DNA of 64,000 nucleotides from Butyrivibrio sp. LB2008 (lineage in GTDB: Bacteria; Bacillota; Clostridia; Lachnospirales; Lachnospiraceae). Position 1 is the first letter of the stretch. The number at the start of each line of letters is the position of its first letter. Location of the stretch: NCBI RefSeq assembly GCF_000621565.1, contig NZ_KK211305.1, forward strand, positions 280,258 through 344,257, written 5' to 3'. The notes beneath the pieces are model-generated. The model did no database searches, was not told where the DNA came from, and worked only from the letters and a program-made list of their open reading frames with translations. Made by a program: the position numbers and the translations under genes. Shown here piece by piece: positions 43,805 through 53,065 of this stretch.

Positions 43805-44596
43805 ATGAAAATTGTAGTTTGCGTTAAGCAGGTTCCCGATACAAAGGGCGGCGTTAAATTCAAACCCGATGGAACATTGGATAGAGGTGCTATGCTTGCA
43901 ATCATGAACCCTGATGATAAGGCAGGACTTGAAGCAGCACTTAGATTAAAAGATCAGTACGGCGCAGAGGTTACAGTTCTTACAATGGGACTTCCTAAGG
44001 CTGAGGCTGTACTTAGAGAAGCATTTGCTATGGGCGCTGACAAGGGAATCCTTGTAACAGACAGAGTACTCGGCGGTGCTGACACATGGGCAACATCTTC
44101 AACTATCGCAGGTGCTATCAGAAACCTTGAGTATGATCTCATCATCACAGGTCGTCAGGCTATCGATGGAGATACAGCTCAGGTTGGACCTCAGATCTCT
44201 GAGCACCTTAACCTTCCTGTTATCTCTTACGCAGAAGAGATCAAAGTTGATGAGAAGGCTAAGACTGTAGAAGTTAAGAGACAGTTCGAAGACAGATATC
44301 ACATTGTAAAGGCTAAGATGCCTTGCCTTGTAACTGCTCTTTCAGAGCTCAACGAGCCCAGATACATGACTCCCGGCGGAATCTTCGATGCTTTCGAGAA
44401 GGAAGTTACAGTATGGGGCAGAGCAGATCTTAAGGACGTTGATGATTCTAACCTTGGACTTAAGGGATCACCTACACAGATTGCAAAGGCTTCTGACAAG
44501 GTTAAGAAGGGTCAGGGAGAGAAGGTTGTTCTTGACTCTGCCGATGAAGCAGTTGAATATCTGATGGGTAAGCTTGTAGAGAAGCATATCGTTTAA
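43805..44596 (+). CDS. etfB: electron transfer flavoprotein beta subunit
   Basis: This 263-residue EtfB has the family start (V-V-C-V-K-Q-V-P-D-T) and the signature T-G-R-Q-A-I-D-G-D-T-A-Q-V-G-P near residue 118, which binds AMP or FAD. It forms a dimer with EtfA and carries electrons to Bcd. The next gene follows after 25 nt, the only junction in the operon without a repeat module. Confidence 0.95.
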   Translation: MKIVVCVKQVPDTKGGVKFKPDGTLDRGAMLAIMNPDDKAGLEAALRLKDQYGAEVTVLTMGLPKAEAVLREAFAMGADKGILVTDRVLGGADTWATSSTIAGAIRNLEYDLIITGRQAIDGDTAQVGPQISEHLNLPVISYAEEIKVDEKAKTVEVKRQFEDRYHIVKAKMPCLVTALSELNEPRYMTPGGIFDAFEKEVTVWGRADLKDVDDSNLGLKGSPTQIAKASDKVKKGQGEKVVLDSADEAVEYLMGKLVEKHIV

Positions 44597-44621
44597 TTAA
44601 CATAGGAAAAGGAGAAGCGTC

Positions 44622-45668
44622 ATGTCTTTAGAAGAATATAAAGGTGTATTTATCTTTGCTCAGCAGGTTGACAATGAAATTTCAAGCATTGCACTCGAGC
44701 TTCTGGGCAAAGCAAAGAATCTTGCAGAAGATCTTGATGAGAAGAAAGTTACTGCAGTATTACTTGGAAGCGAGGTTAAAGGTCTTGTTGACGAGCTCGC
44801 ACAGTATGGTGCAGACAGAGTAATCGTAGTTGATGATCCTGCACTTAAGGATTACAGAACAGAGCCTTACACACACGCTCTTGCATCTGTTATCGATGAG
44901 TTCAAGCCTGAGATCCTCCTTGTTGGTGCTACAGCAATCGGTAGAGATCTTGGCCCCAGAGTATCATCAAGAGTACATACAGGACTTACAGCTGACTGTA
45001 CAAGTCTTGAGATCGGTGATTTCCCGATCAACCCTGTTGCAGGTCAGGAGCAGAAGCACAAGCAGCTTCTTATGACTCGTCCTGCATTCGGCGGAAACAC
45101 AATCGCTACAATCGCATGCCCTGACTTCCGTCCTCAGATGGCTACTGTACGTCCCGGTGTTATGCAGAAGATTGATCCTATCAAGGGTGCTAAGGCAGAA
45201 GTTGTTGAATTCAATCCCGGATTCGAAGAGAACAACTGCTACACAGAGATTGTTAAGATCGTAAAGGAAGCTACAAGCGTAGCTGACATCCAGGCTGCTA
45301 AGATCCTCGTATCAGGTGGTCGTGGAGTTGGTTCTGCAGAGAACTTCAAGCTTCTTGATGATCTTGCAGAAGTTCTTAACGGAACAGTATCATGCTCACG
45401 TGCCGTTGTAGATTCAGGCTGGAAGCCCAAGGATCTTCAGGTAGGACAGACAGGTAAGACTGTTCGTCCCGCTCTTTACTTTGCTATCGGTATTTCAGGT
45501 GCTATCCAGCACGTAGCAGGTATGGAAGAATCAGACATAATCATCGCTATCAACAAAGATGAGAATGCTCCTATCTTTGACGTAGCTGATTACGGTGTAG
45601 TAGGAGATCTTAACAAGATCCTTCCTGTACTCACAAAGAAGATTAAAGAAGCTCTTGCAGCTAAATAA
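44622..45668 (+). CDS. etfA: electron transfer flavoprotein alpha subunit
   Basis: This 348-residue EtfA has the N-terminal alpha/beta domain and the C-terminal FAD-binding domain: G-R-G-V-G-S-A-E-N near residue 230, S-R-A-V-V-D-S-G-W, Q-V-G-Q-T-G-K-T-V-R-P near 275, and Y-F-A-I-G-I-S-G-A-I-Q-H. It is the last gene of the butyrate operon and is followed by a strong terminator. No butyrate kinase or CoA-transferase is present in the window. Confidence 0.95.
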   Translation: MSLEEYKGVFIFAQQVDNEISSIALELLGKAKNLAEDLDEKKVTAVLLGSEVKGLVDELAQYGADRVIVVDDPALKDYRTEPYTHALASVIDEFKPEILLVGATAIGRDLGPRVSSRVHTGLTADCTSLEIGDFPINPVAGQEQKHKQLLMTRPAFGGNTIATIACPDFRPQMATVRPGVMQKIDPIKGAKAEVVEFNPGFEENNCYTEIVKIVKEATSVADIQAAKILVSGGRGVGSAENFKLLDDLAEVLNGTVSCSRAVVDSGWKPKDLQVGQTGKTVRPALYFAIGISGAIQHVAGMEESDIIIAINKDENAPIFDVADYGVVGDLNKILPVLTKKIKEALAAK

Positions 45669-45678
45669 ATAAGTAAAA

Positions 45679-45722
45679 AGGTGCTCCACGAACCCCCTAG
45701 GGGGCTTGTGGAGCTTTTTTAT
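45679..45722 (+). terminator. terminator after butyrate operon
   Basis: AGGTGCTCCAC and CCCCC pair with GGGGG and GTGGAGCTTTT around a short TA loop, followed by a T run. Confidence 0.88.
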
Positions 45723-45778
45723 TTTGCCGTATACTCTTTTATGGTGTTAAAAAAATAACAGTGTTGGAGGATATGGCT

Positions 45779-46789
45779 ATGCATATGGCGGACGCATTGG
45801 TTGCTCCGGCAGTTGCCGGAACAATGTATGTATTATCTACAGGAGCAGCCGGAGTTTCTGTAAAGAAAGTAAGAGAGGAAAGTGATGAATCCAAGATTCC
45901 TGTAATGGGAGTTATGGGAGCATTCGTATTTGCTACACAGATGCTCAATTTTACAATTCCGGGAACAGGTTCATCGGGACATCTCTGCGGAGGAATGATG
46001 CTCTCAGCGATGCTCGGACCATTCGCCGGATTTCTTACAATGATAGGAGTGCTTCTTGTTCAGTGCCTGCTATTTGCGGACGGTGGACTTATGGCGCTTG
46101 GATGTAATATCTGGAATATGGCATTCTACGGGTGCTTTATCGGATCTCTTTTGATATGGCGTCCCATCATGAAGAAAGGCGCTACGAAAATAAAAATTGC
46201 ACTTGCATCGATATTTGGATGCGTTCTGACGTTGCAGCTGGGAGCATTCTCGGTTACTATAGAGACATTGATATCGGGAATTACGGAGCTTCCTTTTTCA
46301 ACCTTTGTTGCAACAATGCAGCCTATCCACCTTGCAATAGGATTTGTTGAGGGACTTATCACATCAGCGGTTCTTATATTTATACATGAAGCAAGACCTG
46401 AACTTCTCTGGGGAATTGGCGAGAGCACAGAGAAAAGGGATGCTAAGCTTTCATTTAAGAAAACAATCATTACGATAGCAGTAGCAGCAGCACTTTGCGG
46501 CGGCGTTGTTTCACTTTTTGCATCTGCATTCCCTGACGGACTTGAGTGGTCCATGGAGCAGGTTGCGGGAACAACAGAGCTTGAAGCTCAGGGACAGGCT
46601 TACGAGACAGCGGAAGCAATCCAGGAGACAACATCTCTTTTGCCCGATTATGCATTCCCAGACAGCGAAGCGGCAGCGGGAACAAGCTTTTCGGGAATTG
46701 TCGGAGCGCTTATAGTTGCGGGACTTTCAGCAGCTTGCTGCTATGCTTTCAGATTCTTTAGAAGAAAGACTGAGACTCAGACAGCTTAA
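45779..46789 (+). CDS. cbiM: Ni/Co ECF transporter substrate-binding subunit CbiM/NikM
   Basis: The protein has about eight transmembrane segments. It begins M-H-M-A-D-A-L, the start whose free amino group and His2 bind the metal in CbiM/NikM; this fixes the start at 45779, with GGAGG at 45766-45770. The C-terminal part (about 230-336) adds two helices around an extracytoplasmic P-D-G-L-E segment, which is a fused CbiN/NikN-like domain. Ni versus Co cannot be decided. The next gene overlaps by 1 nt. Confidence 0.88.
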   Translation: MHMADALVAPAVAGTMYVLSTGAAGVSVKKVREESDESKIPVMGVMGAFVFATQMLNFTIPGTGSSGHLCGGMMLSAMLGPFAGFLTMIGVLLVQCLLFADGGLMALGCNIWNMAFYGCFIGSLLIWRPIMKKGATKIKIALASIFGCVLTLQLGAFSVTIETLISGITELPFSTFVATMQPIHLAIGFVEGLITSAVLIFIHEARPELLWGIGESTEKRDAKLSFKKTIITIAVAAALCGGVVSLFASAFPDGLEWSMEQVAGTTELEAQGQAYETAEAIQETTSLLPDYAFPDSEAAAGTSFSGIVGALIVAGLSAACCYAFRFFRRKTETQTA

Positions 46790-47562
46790 TGGACAGTATT
46801 GAGAAAAAAATCTTAGAACTGAACAGACTACAAGACATTCAGCAGCGTTCTCATTGGATGAATAACCTTCATCCTTTGGGGAAGCTGCTTATTAGCATTA
46901 TGTACATTTTTCTGGTGACATCTGTCGGAAAGTACGATGTGGTCACGATTATTCTTATGTCGGTGTACGTTATCTTTACCTTTATCATCGGCGAACTCTC
47001 AGTAAAAGAGGGAATCTACAGAATGAGACTAATCCTGCCGCTTGTAATGTTTGTGGGAGTGTTCAATCCATTTTTTGACAAAAGCAGCGTGCCGGTCGCG
47101 GGATTTGCGGTGCGCGGCGGGATAGTATCAATGGTCACGCTTGTCATCAAAGGACTGTACACAGTGTTTGCGGTCTATGCGCTTGTTGCGACGACTTCCA
47201 TAGATGATATCTGTTACGCGCTTAGGAGCATCAAGGTGCCCAAGATAATCGTTATTGTCATAATGCTGATATACAGATATATTGATGTTATGGCGGGCGA
47301 AGCGGACAGGATATACACTGCGTACAGGTTAAGGGCGCCGGGGCAAAAAGGCATCGAATACAGATCCTGGGGCACTCTGGTTGGCCAGTGGCTTCTTCGC
47401 AGCATGGACAAGGCGCAGATTGTATATGAGAGTATGCTCCTTCGCGGATTTAGGGGCGATTTTATCCCTAAGAAAAAAGGGGTAAAAAAACTTGATGTGA
47501 TATATCCGCTTGTCTGGGCAATAGTTCTTTTGCTCATAAGACTGCACGTGTTTGGCATATAA
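46789..47562 (+). CDS. cbiQ: ECF transporter transmembrane subunit CbiQ/NikQ
   Basis: This 257-residue T-component has several hydrophobic segments and the cytoplasmic coupling motif A-Y-R-L-R-A-P-G-Q near residue 185, with a second R-G-F-R-G near 225. It links the CbiM substrate subunit to the ATPase. It overlaps cbiM by 1 nt and lies 42 nt before the ATPase gene. Confidence 0.88.
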   Translation: MDSIEKKILELNRLQDIQQRSHWMNNLHPLGKLLISIMYIFLVTSVGKYDVVTIILMSVYVIFTFIIGELSVKEGIYRMRLILPLVMFVGVFNPFFDKSSVPVAGFAVRGGIVSMVTLVIKGLYTVFAVYALVATTSIDDICYALRSIKVPKIIVIVIMLIYRYIDVMAGEADRIYTAYRLRAPGQKGIEYRSWGTLVGQWLLRSMDKAQIVYESMLLRGFRGDFIPKKKGVKKLDVIYPLVWAIVLLLIRLHVFGI

Positions 47563-47604
47563 ATATTTGGATGCATAAGAGAAAAAGTTTGAGCGAGGTA
47601 CGTT

Positions 47605-48324
47605 ATGAAAACCGGAGTAAACGGTGAACTTCTGAATATAGATGGTTTGAGTTTTTCGTATGAAAAAGACAGCGTGGTTTTAAAAGACATTTCTTTTAAG
47701 GCAAACTACGGTGAGAGTATCGCGCTTGTCGGCGCAAACGGAATAGGCAAGTCGACGCTTATGAAGCTGATGGTAGGTCTGTATCTGAATTATACGGGTA
47801 ACATTACCGTTGCGGGACATGAGATGTGCAAAAAAAATCTCGATCACATACGAGAGCACATCGGCTATGTTTTTCAGGATTCGGACAGTCAGCTCTTTTT
47901 ATCGACAGTCGAAGACGACGTGGCATTCGGTCCTAGAAACTATGGGCTTTCTGAGAAAGAAGTTGAAGAAAGGGTTACAGAGGCTCTTAGGCTTGTAGGA
48001 ATAGAGCGGCTTAGAAATAATAAGACATACAAATTATCGGGTGGTGAGAAAAAACTTTCGGCGATAGCCACGATTCTTTCGATGAAACCGGATATAATAA
48101 TTATGGATGAACCTTCGATAGCCTTGGATCCGAGGAACAGAAAAAATCTTATAAAGGTGCTCACAGGTATCGGCGGGCTTAAGATCATAGCTTCGCACGA
48201 CCTTGATTTTGTGAGAAATACCTGTGAGAGAACGATTCTTTTGGACGAGGGAACAATAGTTGCCGACGGAAGAACGGAAGATGTTATCGGAGACGAAAAG
48301 CTGTTAGAGGAACATGGACTTTAA
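47605..48324 (+). CDS. cbiO: ECF transporter ATPase CbiO/NikO
   Basis: This 239-residue ABC ATPase has Walker A G-A-N-G-I-G-K-S-T near residue 46, a Q-loop V-F-Q-D-S-D-S-Q-L-F near 92, signature L-S-G-G-E-K-K near 145 and Walker B I-I-I-M-D-E-P near 165, followed by A-S-H-D. A single ATPase serves this cobalt/nickel-type importer. It ends the three-gene operon. Confidence 0.93.
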   Translation: MKTGVNGELLNIDGLSFSYEKDSVVLKDISFKANYGESIALVGANGIGKSTLMKLMVGLYLNYTGNITVAGHEMCKKNLDHIREHIGYVFQDSDSQLFLSTVEDDVAFGPRNYGLSEKEVEERVTEALRLVGIERLRNNKTYKLSGGEKKLSAIATILSMKPDIIIMDEPSIALDPRNRKNLIKVLTGIGGLKIIASHDLDFVRNTCERTILLDEGTIVADGRTEDVIGDEKLLEEHGL

Positions 48325-48462
48325 TGAGAAAAAGCGTAAACATTAATGCGTTGAGAGCTTATCATTAAAGTGATAAAATATTAATGATGTAGGTGTATGG
48401 TTTACTTCACTTAATGCTAGCAATTCAAGCGGAAGGTATCATGCATTTTTAGGTGAAAACAT

Positions 48463-49644
48463 ATGAGAGTATTCTTAAATGAAAAGGTTCATCAAAAATC
48501 ATTGCTGATTGATTATCTTTTTGGAAATGCGAAAAATGAGAAAAATAATGTGAATTCCAAGGAGAAGAAATATGATAGAGACACTGTCACTATCAGTATG
48601 GAGGCAAAAGAGTTATCAATAAAAGATGCTAATGTCGATAGTTGCAGAAATACCAATATAGATAAAAGTATTGATTTAAAAAGCTATATTGATGCCGTTA
48701 AAAAAGAAAATGATAATGCGATTGAAAATGCCGGAACAAGCATAGATGGTGCGGGAGTTGAGCTAAAAACATATAAGGATGCGGTTCATGCTGCATTAAC
48801 TGATAAGTATGAGAGATTGGTACAGGAGGCAAAGCGCCATTCTGATCCGGCGGCTTATATCCAGCAGAAATATTTTGATAAATCTTCACCTTATTATCAA
48901 AGTGATTTATCTGATGCTGAAAGATCTGCGGGATATAACAATGAAATGGATATGCTTAAAATGGGAAAGCTGAGTCATACTTATTATCAGGATTCTCTAT
49001 TACGCGGATGTTCATTTGGAGCATATCAAAATGAAGAATATCAATTAAGCAGAAGAATGGTAAACAAGCAGGTTGAAAACATATTTAAAGAAGCAGATAT
49101 AGATTTGAGTTTTTTGACCGATAAATGCATTTTTTATATTGATCCTTATACATATCATATTTCGGTTGATGGCGCTGATAAAGAGATAAAAGAGAAAATA
49201 GAAGATGCTCTTAATGTTGGTGACAACGGGAAAGAACTTTTTCTGCATATTTATAAAGCAACCCAACAGGAAAAATGTGAAAGTAATCAGATAGATAGAA
49301 TCAGTAATCTAAAGTATCAAGCGAATGCAGCAATACATGAATATACCGGTTTAAATTTATATGAGATGTCACAAAGAGATGGGACATTTTATACAAAAGA
49401 TGGTAAAGATATTCGTTTACAGCTTAAACAAGATATTGAAAAAAATATAAAAGATAATAAATACAATGCTCTTGAATATGTTAACCATCTACTCAATGAA
49501 GTAGGGAATATCGATTGGAAAAATACAGGTGATATGACGCTTGGCATTTCATATACACCGACCGGGCTTATGGATATAGGACAAAATATAATATTTGACG
49601 GATATAGTAAGCTTGATGGAACTAATTGGTATTCTGTATTATAG
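48463..49644 (+). CDS. unrecognised 393-residue protein, AT-rich gene
   Basis: I do not recognise this protein. It is soluble, Lys/Asp/Asn/Tyr-rich, with an early D-T-V-T-I-S-M-E-A motif like those near the start of some Lachnospiraceae surface or flagellar-accessory proteins. A central helical Tyr/Asp-rich region and a Gly-rich end ([17 protein letters not shown]) follow. No signal peptide is evident. The gene is clearly more AT-rich than its neighbours and stands alone between cbiO and the second thiolase, suggesting transfer or weak codon selection. Confidence 0.6.
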   Translation: MRVFLNEKVHQKSLLIDYLFGNAKNEKNNVNSKEKKYDRDTVTISMEAKELSIKDANVDSCRNTNIDKSIDLKSYIDAVKKENDNAIENAGTSIDGAGVELKTYKDAVHAALTDKYERLVQEAKRHSDPAAYIQQKYFDKSSPYYQSDLSDAERSAGYNNEMDMLKMGKLSHTYYQDSLLRGCSFGAYQNEEYQLSRRMVNKQVENIFKEADIDLSFLTDKCIFYIDPYTYHISVDGADKEIKEKIEDALNVGDNGKELFLHIYKATQQEKCESNQIDRISNLKYQANAAIHEYTGLNLYEMSQRDGTFYTKDGKDIRLQLKQDIEKNIKDNKYNALEYVNHLLNEVGNIDWKNTGDMTLGISYTPTGLMDIGQNIIFDGYSKLDGTNWYSVL

Positions 49645-49687
49645 AAATGACATGATTTTTTTAAACGTAATTTTTGGAGGTAGACAC

Positions 49688-50863
49688 ATGAGAAAAGTAG
49701 TACTTGCAGGAGCATGCAGAACAGCAATCGGAACAATGGGGGGAGCACTTAGCACAACACCTGCTCCGGCACTTGGAACTATTGTTATCAAAGAGGCACT
49801 TAACCGTGCAGGAGTTAAACCTGAACAGGTTGACGAAGTATATATGGGATGTGTTATCCAGGCAGGACTTGGACAGAATCCCGCAAGACAGGCAGCATTA
49901 AACGCTGGTATTCCTGTTGAGGTTCCCGCTACAACAATCAACGTATTGTGCGGATCGGGTCTTCACTGCGTTAACCTTGCAGCAAAACTTATCGGAATGG
50001 GAGATGCAGATATCATCGTAGCCGGCGGTATGGAGAACATGTCAATGGCTCCTTACCTTATGCAGCAGGGAAGATACGGATATCGTATGGGATCCGGAGA
50101 ACTTCAGGATGCTATGATTAAAGACGCACTTACAGATGCTTTTGGCGGATATCATATGGGTATCACTGCTGAGAATATCGCAGAGCAGTGGCATCTTACA
50201 AGAGAGCAGCTCGATGAGTTTGCAGCATGGTCTCAGAACAAAGCTGAGAAAGCAATTGCGGACGGTAAATTCAAGGAAGAGATCGTTCCTGTAGAGATAA
50301 AGAAAAAGAAAGAGACAATCATTTTTGACACTGACGAAGGTCCGAGAAAGGGCGTTACAGCAGAGGGTATCGCACATCTTAAGCCCGCATTCAAGAAGGA
50401 CGGCGTGGTTACAGCAGCAAATTCTTCGGGAATCAACGATGCCGCATCGGCAATAATCGTTATGAGTGAAGAGAAGGCAAAAGAGCTTGGTGTTAAGCCT
50501 CTTGGAACATGGATCGCCGGAGAGCTTGCAGGTGTAGAGCCCAGCATCATGGGAATCGGACCTGTAGCAGCTACTCAGAAAGTTATGAAAAAAGCCGGAT
50601 ATTCAATCGGTGATTTTGATCTTATCGAAGCAAATGAGGCTTTTGCCGCACAGTCAGTGGCTGTTCAGCATGACCTCGGATTCAGCAAAGATGTACTTAA
50701 CGTAAACGGTGGAGCAATTGCACTTGGACATCCCGTTGGATGCTCAGGAAACAGAATTCTTGTTTCACTTCTGTATGAGATGCAGAGAAGAGATGTTCAT
50801 AAGGGACTTGCAACTCTTTGTGTTGGCGGTGGAATGGGCTGCGCTGCAATTGTAGAGCGATAA
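49688..50863 (+). CDS. acetyl-CoA C-acetyltransferase, second copy
   Basis: This 391-residue thiolase is very similar to the operon thiolase at 39085, including its start (A-G-A-C-R-T-A-I-G), the Cys motif V-L-C-G-S-G and the G-H-P-V-G and C-V-G-G-G-M-G-C ends. ATG 49688 follows GGAGG. It stands apart from the butyrate operon without a hairpin repeat module. It probably supplies acetoacetyl-CoA under other conditions or for another pathway. Confidence 0.92.
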   Translation: MRKVVLAGACRTAIGTMGGALSTTPAPALGTIVIKEALNRAGVKPEQVDEVYMGCVIQAGLGQNPARQAALNAGIPVEVPATTINVLCGSGLHCVNLAAKLIGMGDADIIVAGGMENMSMAPYLMQQGRYGYRMGSGELQDAMIKDALTDAFGGYHMGITAENIAEQWHLTREQLDEFAAWSQNKAEKAIADGKFKEEIVPVEIKKKKETIIFDTDEGPRKGVTAEGIAHLKPAFKKDGVVTAANSSGINDAASAIIVMSEEKAKELGVKPLGTWIAGELAGVEPSIMGIGPVAATQKVMKKAGYSIGDFDLIEANEAFAAQSVAVQHDLGFSKDVLNVNGGAIALGHPVGCSGNRILVSLLYEMQRRDVHKGLATLCVGGGMGCAAIVER

Positions 50864-50890
50864 ATGACTTAAAACTCATGGAGGCTTTTG

Positions 50891-52030
50891 ATGGCTGATC
50901 GTTCAATTATGCTTGTTGATGACAATGACATTAACAGAGGTATCCTTGCAGAGATTTTTAAAGATAAGTACAACATCATAGAGGCGAGTGACGGAAGTGA
51001 AGCTGTGAGACTTATCAATCAGGAGCGCTCAAAGCTTGCTGCCATATTGCTTGATGTTATCATGCCGGGAATGGACGGTTATGCTGTTCTGGAATCTATG
51101 GTAAGTCAGGACAACTTAAACGAGAAAATACCTGTGCTCATGATCACTGCGGATACGTCTACCGAGGCAGAAAGAACCAGCTACGAGAAGGGTGCGGCGG
51201 ACGTAATTCACAAGCCTTTCGATCCTGTCATTGTAGACAGGCGTGTTTCAAAAGCAATAGAGTTATACGATCACAAGAATAATCTTGAGAGTAAGATAGA
51301 TGATCAGACGAGAGTCTTGAAGAAGCAGTTCATCTATCTGAAAAAACAGGAAGAAAAACTTCGTTACAGCAACGAAAAGGTCATAGATACGATTGCGACC
51401 ATCATCGAATTCAGAAATATGGAATCGGGCTATCACCTTAAGAGAATCAAGGGATTCGTGCGAATTCTTGCTCTTACGGCGATGAACAATTACCCGGAGC
51501 TAGGACTTACGCCGCACATGATAGAAGTCATAACACAGGCTTCAGCCATGCATGATGTAGGCAAGATCTCGGTTCCCGATTCAATCCTTCTTAAACCCGG
51601 AAGACTTACTTCCGAAGAGTTCGAAGTGATGAAGTCTCATACGACAAGAGGGTGTGAGATAATCGAGAAGCTCAAAGATATTCAGGATAAAGAATATTAC
51701 GAAGCCTGCCTCGATATCTGCAGACACCACCACGAGAGATACGACGGAAGGGGATACCCCGACGGGCTAAAGGGCGAAGAGAACTCCATAGGAGCTCAGC
51801 TCACAGCCATTGCCGACGTATACGACGCCCTTGTAAGCGATCGTGTATATAAATCCGCATATCCTGTGGATAAAGCCTATGATATGATCAAAAACGGCGA
51901 ATGCGGCGTATTCTCACCCAAGCTTCTTGCGTGCTTTGAATTTGCAAGACCCGATATGGAGAAACTTGTGGCTCAGACCAAAGCCGCAGAAGCAGCAGAA
52001 AAAAACAGCTATTCACCATATGGAACTTAA
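50891..52030 (+). CDS. response regulator with HD-GYP domain
   Basis: This 379-residue protein pairs a receiver (residues 1-125; phospho-acceptor Asp55 in L-L-D-V-I-M-P-G-M-D-G, Lys108) with a coiled-coil linker and an HD-GYP domain. His221-Asp222, the following G-K-I, H-H-H-E-R-Y-D-G-R-G-Y-P-D-G near 279-292 and the D-V-Y-D-A-L motif are present. HD-GYP proteins degrade cyclic di-GMP. ATG 50891 fits GGAGG at 50880-50884. No histidine kinase is adjacent, so its partner is unknown. Confidence 0.92.
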   Translation: MADRSIMLVDDNDINRGILAEIFKDKYNIIEASDGSEAVRLINQERSKLAAILLDVIMPGMDGYAVLESMVSQDNLNEKIPVLMITADTSTEAERTSYEKGAADVIHKPFDPVIVDRRVSKAIELYDHKNNLESKIDDQTRVLKKQFIYLKKQEEKLRYSNEKVIDTIATIIEFRNMESGYHLKRIKGFVRILALTAMNNYPELGLTPHMIEVITQASAMHDVGKISVPDSILLKPGRLTSEEFEVMKSHTTRGCEIIEKLKDIQDKEYYEACLDICRHHHERYDGRGYPDGLKGEENSIGAQLTAIADVYDALVSDRVYKSAYPVDKAYDMIKNGECGVFSPKLLACFEFARPDMEKLVAQTKAAEAAEKNSYSPYGT

Positions 52031-52043
52031 AAGAAAAATATTA

Positions 52044-52072
52044 TTGACAAAGACGCCTGCGGTACATATAAT
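52044..52072 (+). promoter_or_regulatory. sigma-A promoter for tRNA-Arg
   Basis: TTGACA-N17-TATAAT is a perfect consensus promoter, 27 nt before the tRNA. Confidence 0.88.
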
Positions 52073-52092
52073 ATAGTTTGTTGCCGCAGGCG
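52054..52092 (+). promoter_or_regulatory. inverted repeat enclosing the -10 element
   Basis: CGCCTGCGG (52054-52062) and its exact complement CCGCAGGCG (52084-52092) flank the TATAAT of the tRNA-Arg promoter with a 21-nt centre. This could be an operator for a dimeric regulator. Confidence 0.5.
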
Positions 52093-52099
52093 ACACTAT

Positions 52100-52173
52100 G
52101 TGAGTGTAGCTCAGCTGGATAGAGCGTCTGGCTACGGACCAGAAGGTCGCGAGTTCGAATCTTGTCACTCACA
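52100..52173 (+). tRNA. tRNA-Arg (ACG)
   Basis: The 74-nt cloverleaf has acceptor GTGAGTG/CACTCAC, anticodon stem TCTGG/CCAGA around a loop with ACG, and the T-loop TTCGAAT. CCA is not encoded. Confidence 0.97.
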
Positions 52174-52185
52174 TTACAGTTAAGA

Positions 52186-52234
52186 AGGGGCTGTGAAAAA
52201 ATGAGAAAATCATTTTTTCCAGCTCCCTTTTATT
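52186..52234 (+). terminator. terminator after tRNA-Arg
   Basis: An imperfect stem with core AAAAAATGA/TCATTTTTT flanked by GGGGCTG and CAGCTCCC, followed by TTTTATT. Confidence 0.7.
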
Positions 52235-52268
52235 GCTATTTTTTATATGATAGTGGGAAGGTGAAACG

Positions 52269-53036
52269 ATGACAAATAACGAATTATTGCAGATTGCGAT
52301 GAGACAATCTGCGGAAGATATCGGTTGCAGGCCGGAGGATTTTCTTTTGGATACAAATGTGATTGTTCCGTTTAGGTTGGGGCAGGACGCAAAAAGATAT
52401 TATGAACTGCCGATAGGAGGCGATTTTATATCATATGGAAATAATGTGGTTGCGGCAGCTACAGAAGAATTATCCGAAATAATAGGTGGGTATATAAAGA
52501 AATTTGAGTTTTATCACTGCTTCGAGACTCCTTATATGTATTGGCTGAACAAGCAAATTGAGCCAAAGGGGTACACCGTTTGTTTTATGGCAGAGTACTA
52601 TCTTCCTGATCTTAACAGATTGACAAGCTTGCCGTGTGCTTATGAACTGCGCGTATTGAGTCCGAAAGATTTTGAAGGACTCTATTTGCCGGAATGGTCA
52701 AATGCATTGTGTAGCTATAGAAAAAATCTGGATGTGCTTGCAGTAGGAGCATATGATGGAGAGAATCTGGTCGGACTTGCCGGCTGTTCCTCAGATGCAA
52801 ATGAAATGTGGCAGATAGGAGTTGATGTTTTACCTGAGTATCGCAGAAAAGGAATAGCATCGGCACTGACTTCAAGGCTTGCTCTTGAGATTTTGAAGCG
52901 TGATAAAGTTCCGTTTTATTGTTCTGCCTGGTCTAATATCAGATCAATGAGAAATGCCATAAAGAGTGGATTTTTGCCGGCATGGATGGAAATGACAGTG
53001 AAGCCGACAGCAAAAGTAGAGGAAATGATCAAATAA
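52269..53036 (+). CDS. GNAT-family acetyltransferase
   Basis: This 255-residue protein has a C-terminal GNAT domain (about 130-255). The acetyl-CoA motif is G-V-D-V-L-P-E-Y-R-R-K-G-I-A-S-A-L near residue 185, followed by Y-C-S-A-W-S-N-I-R-S-M-R-N-A. The N-terminal half is not recognised. The substrate is unknown. It probably forms a unit with the lipoprotein gene 29 nt downstream. Confidence 0.8.
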   Translation: MTNNELLQIAMRQSAEDIGCRPEDFLLDTNVIVPFRLGQDAKRYYELPIGGDFISYGNNVVAAATEELSEIIGGYIKKFEFYHCFETPYMYWLNKQIEPKGYTVCFMAEYYLPDLNRLTSLPCAYELRVLSPKDFEGLYLPEWSNALCSYRKNLDVLAVGAYDGENLVGLAGCSSDANEMWQIGVDVLPEYRRKGIASALTSRLALEILKRDKVPFYCSAWSNIRSMRNAIKSGFLPAWMEMTVKPTAKVEEMIK

Positions 53037-53065
53037 TAACAGGTTATAGTGGGAAAGAGTAAAAG

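Noticed and set aside
45723..45778. Cobalamin or nickel riboswitch for the ECF transporter
   Set aside because: Only about 55 nt separate the terminator from cbiM, too little for a cobalamin riboswitch.
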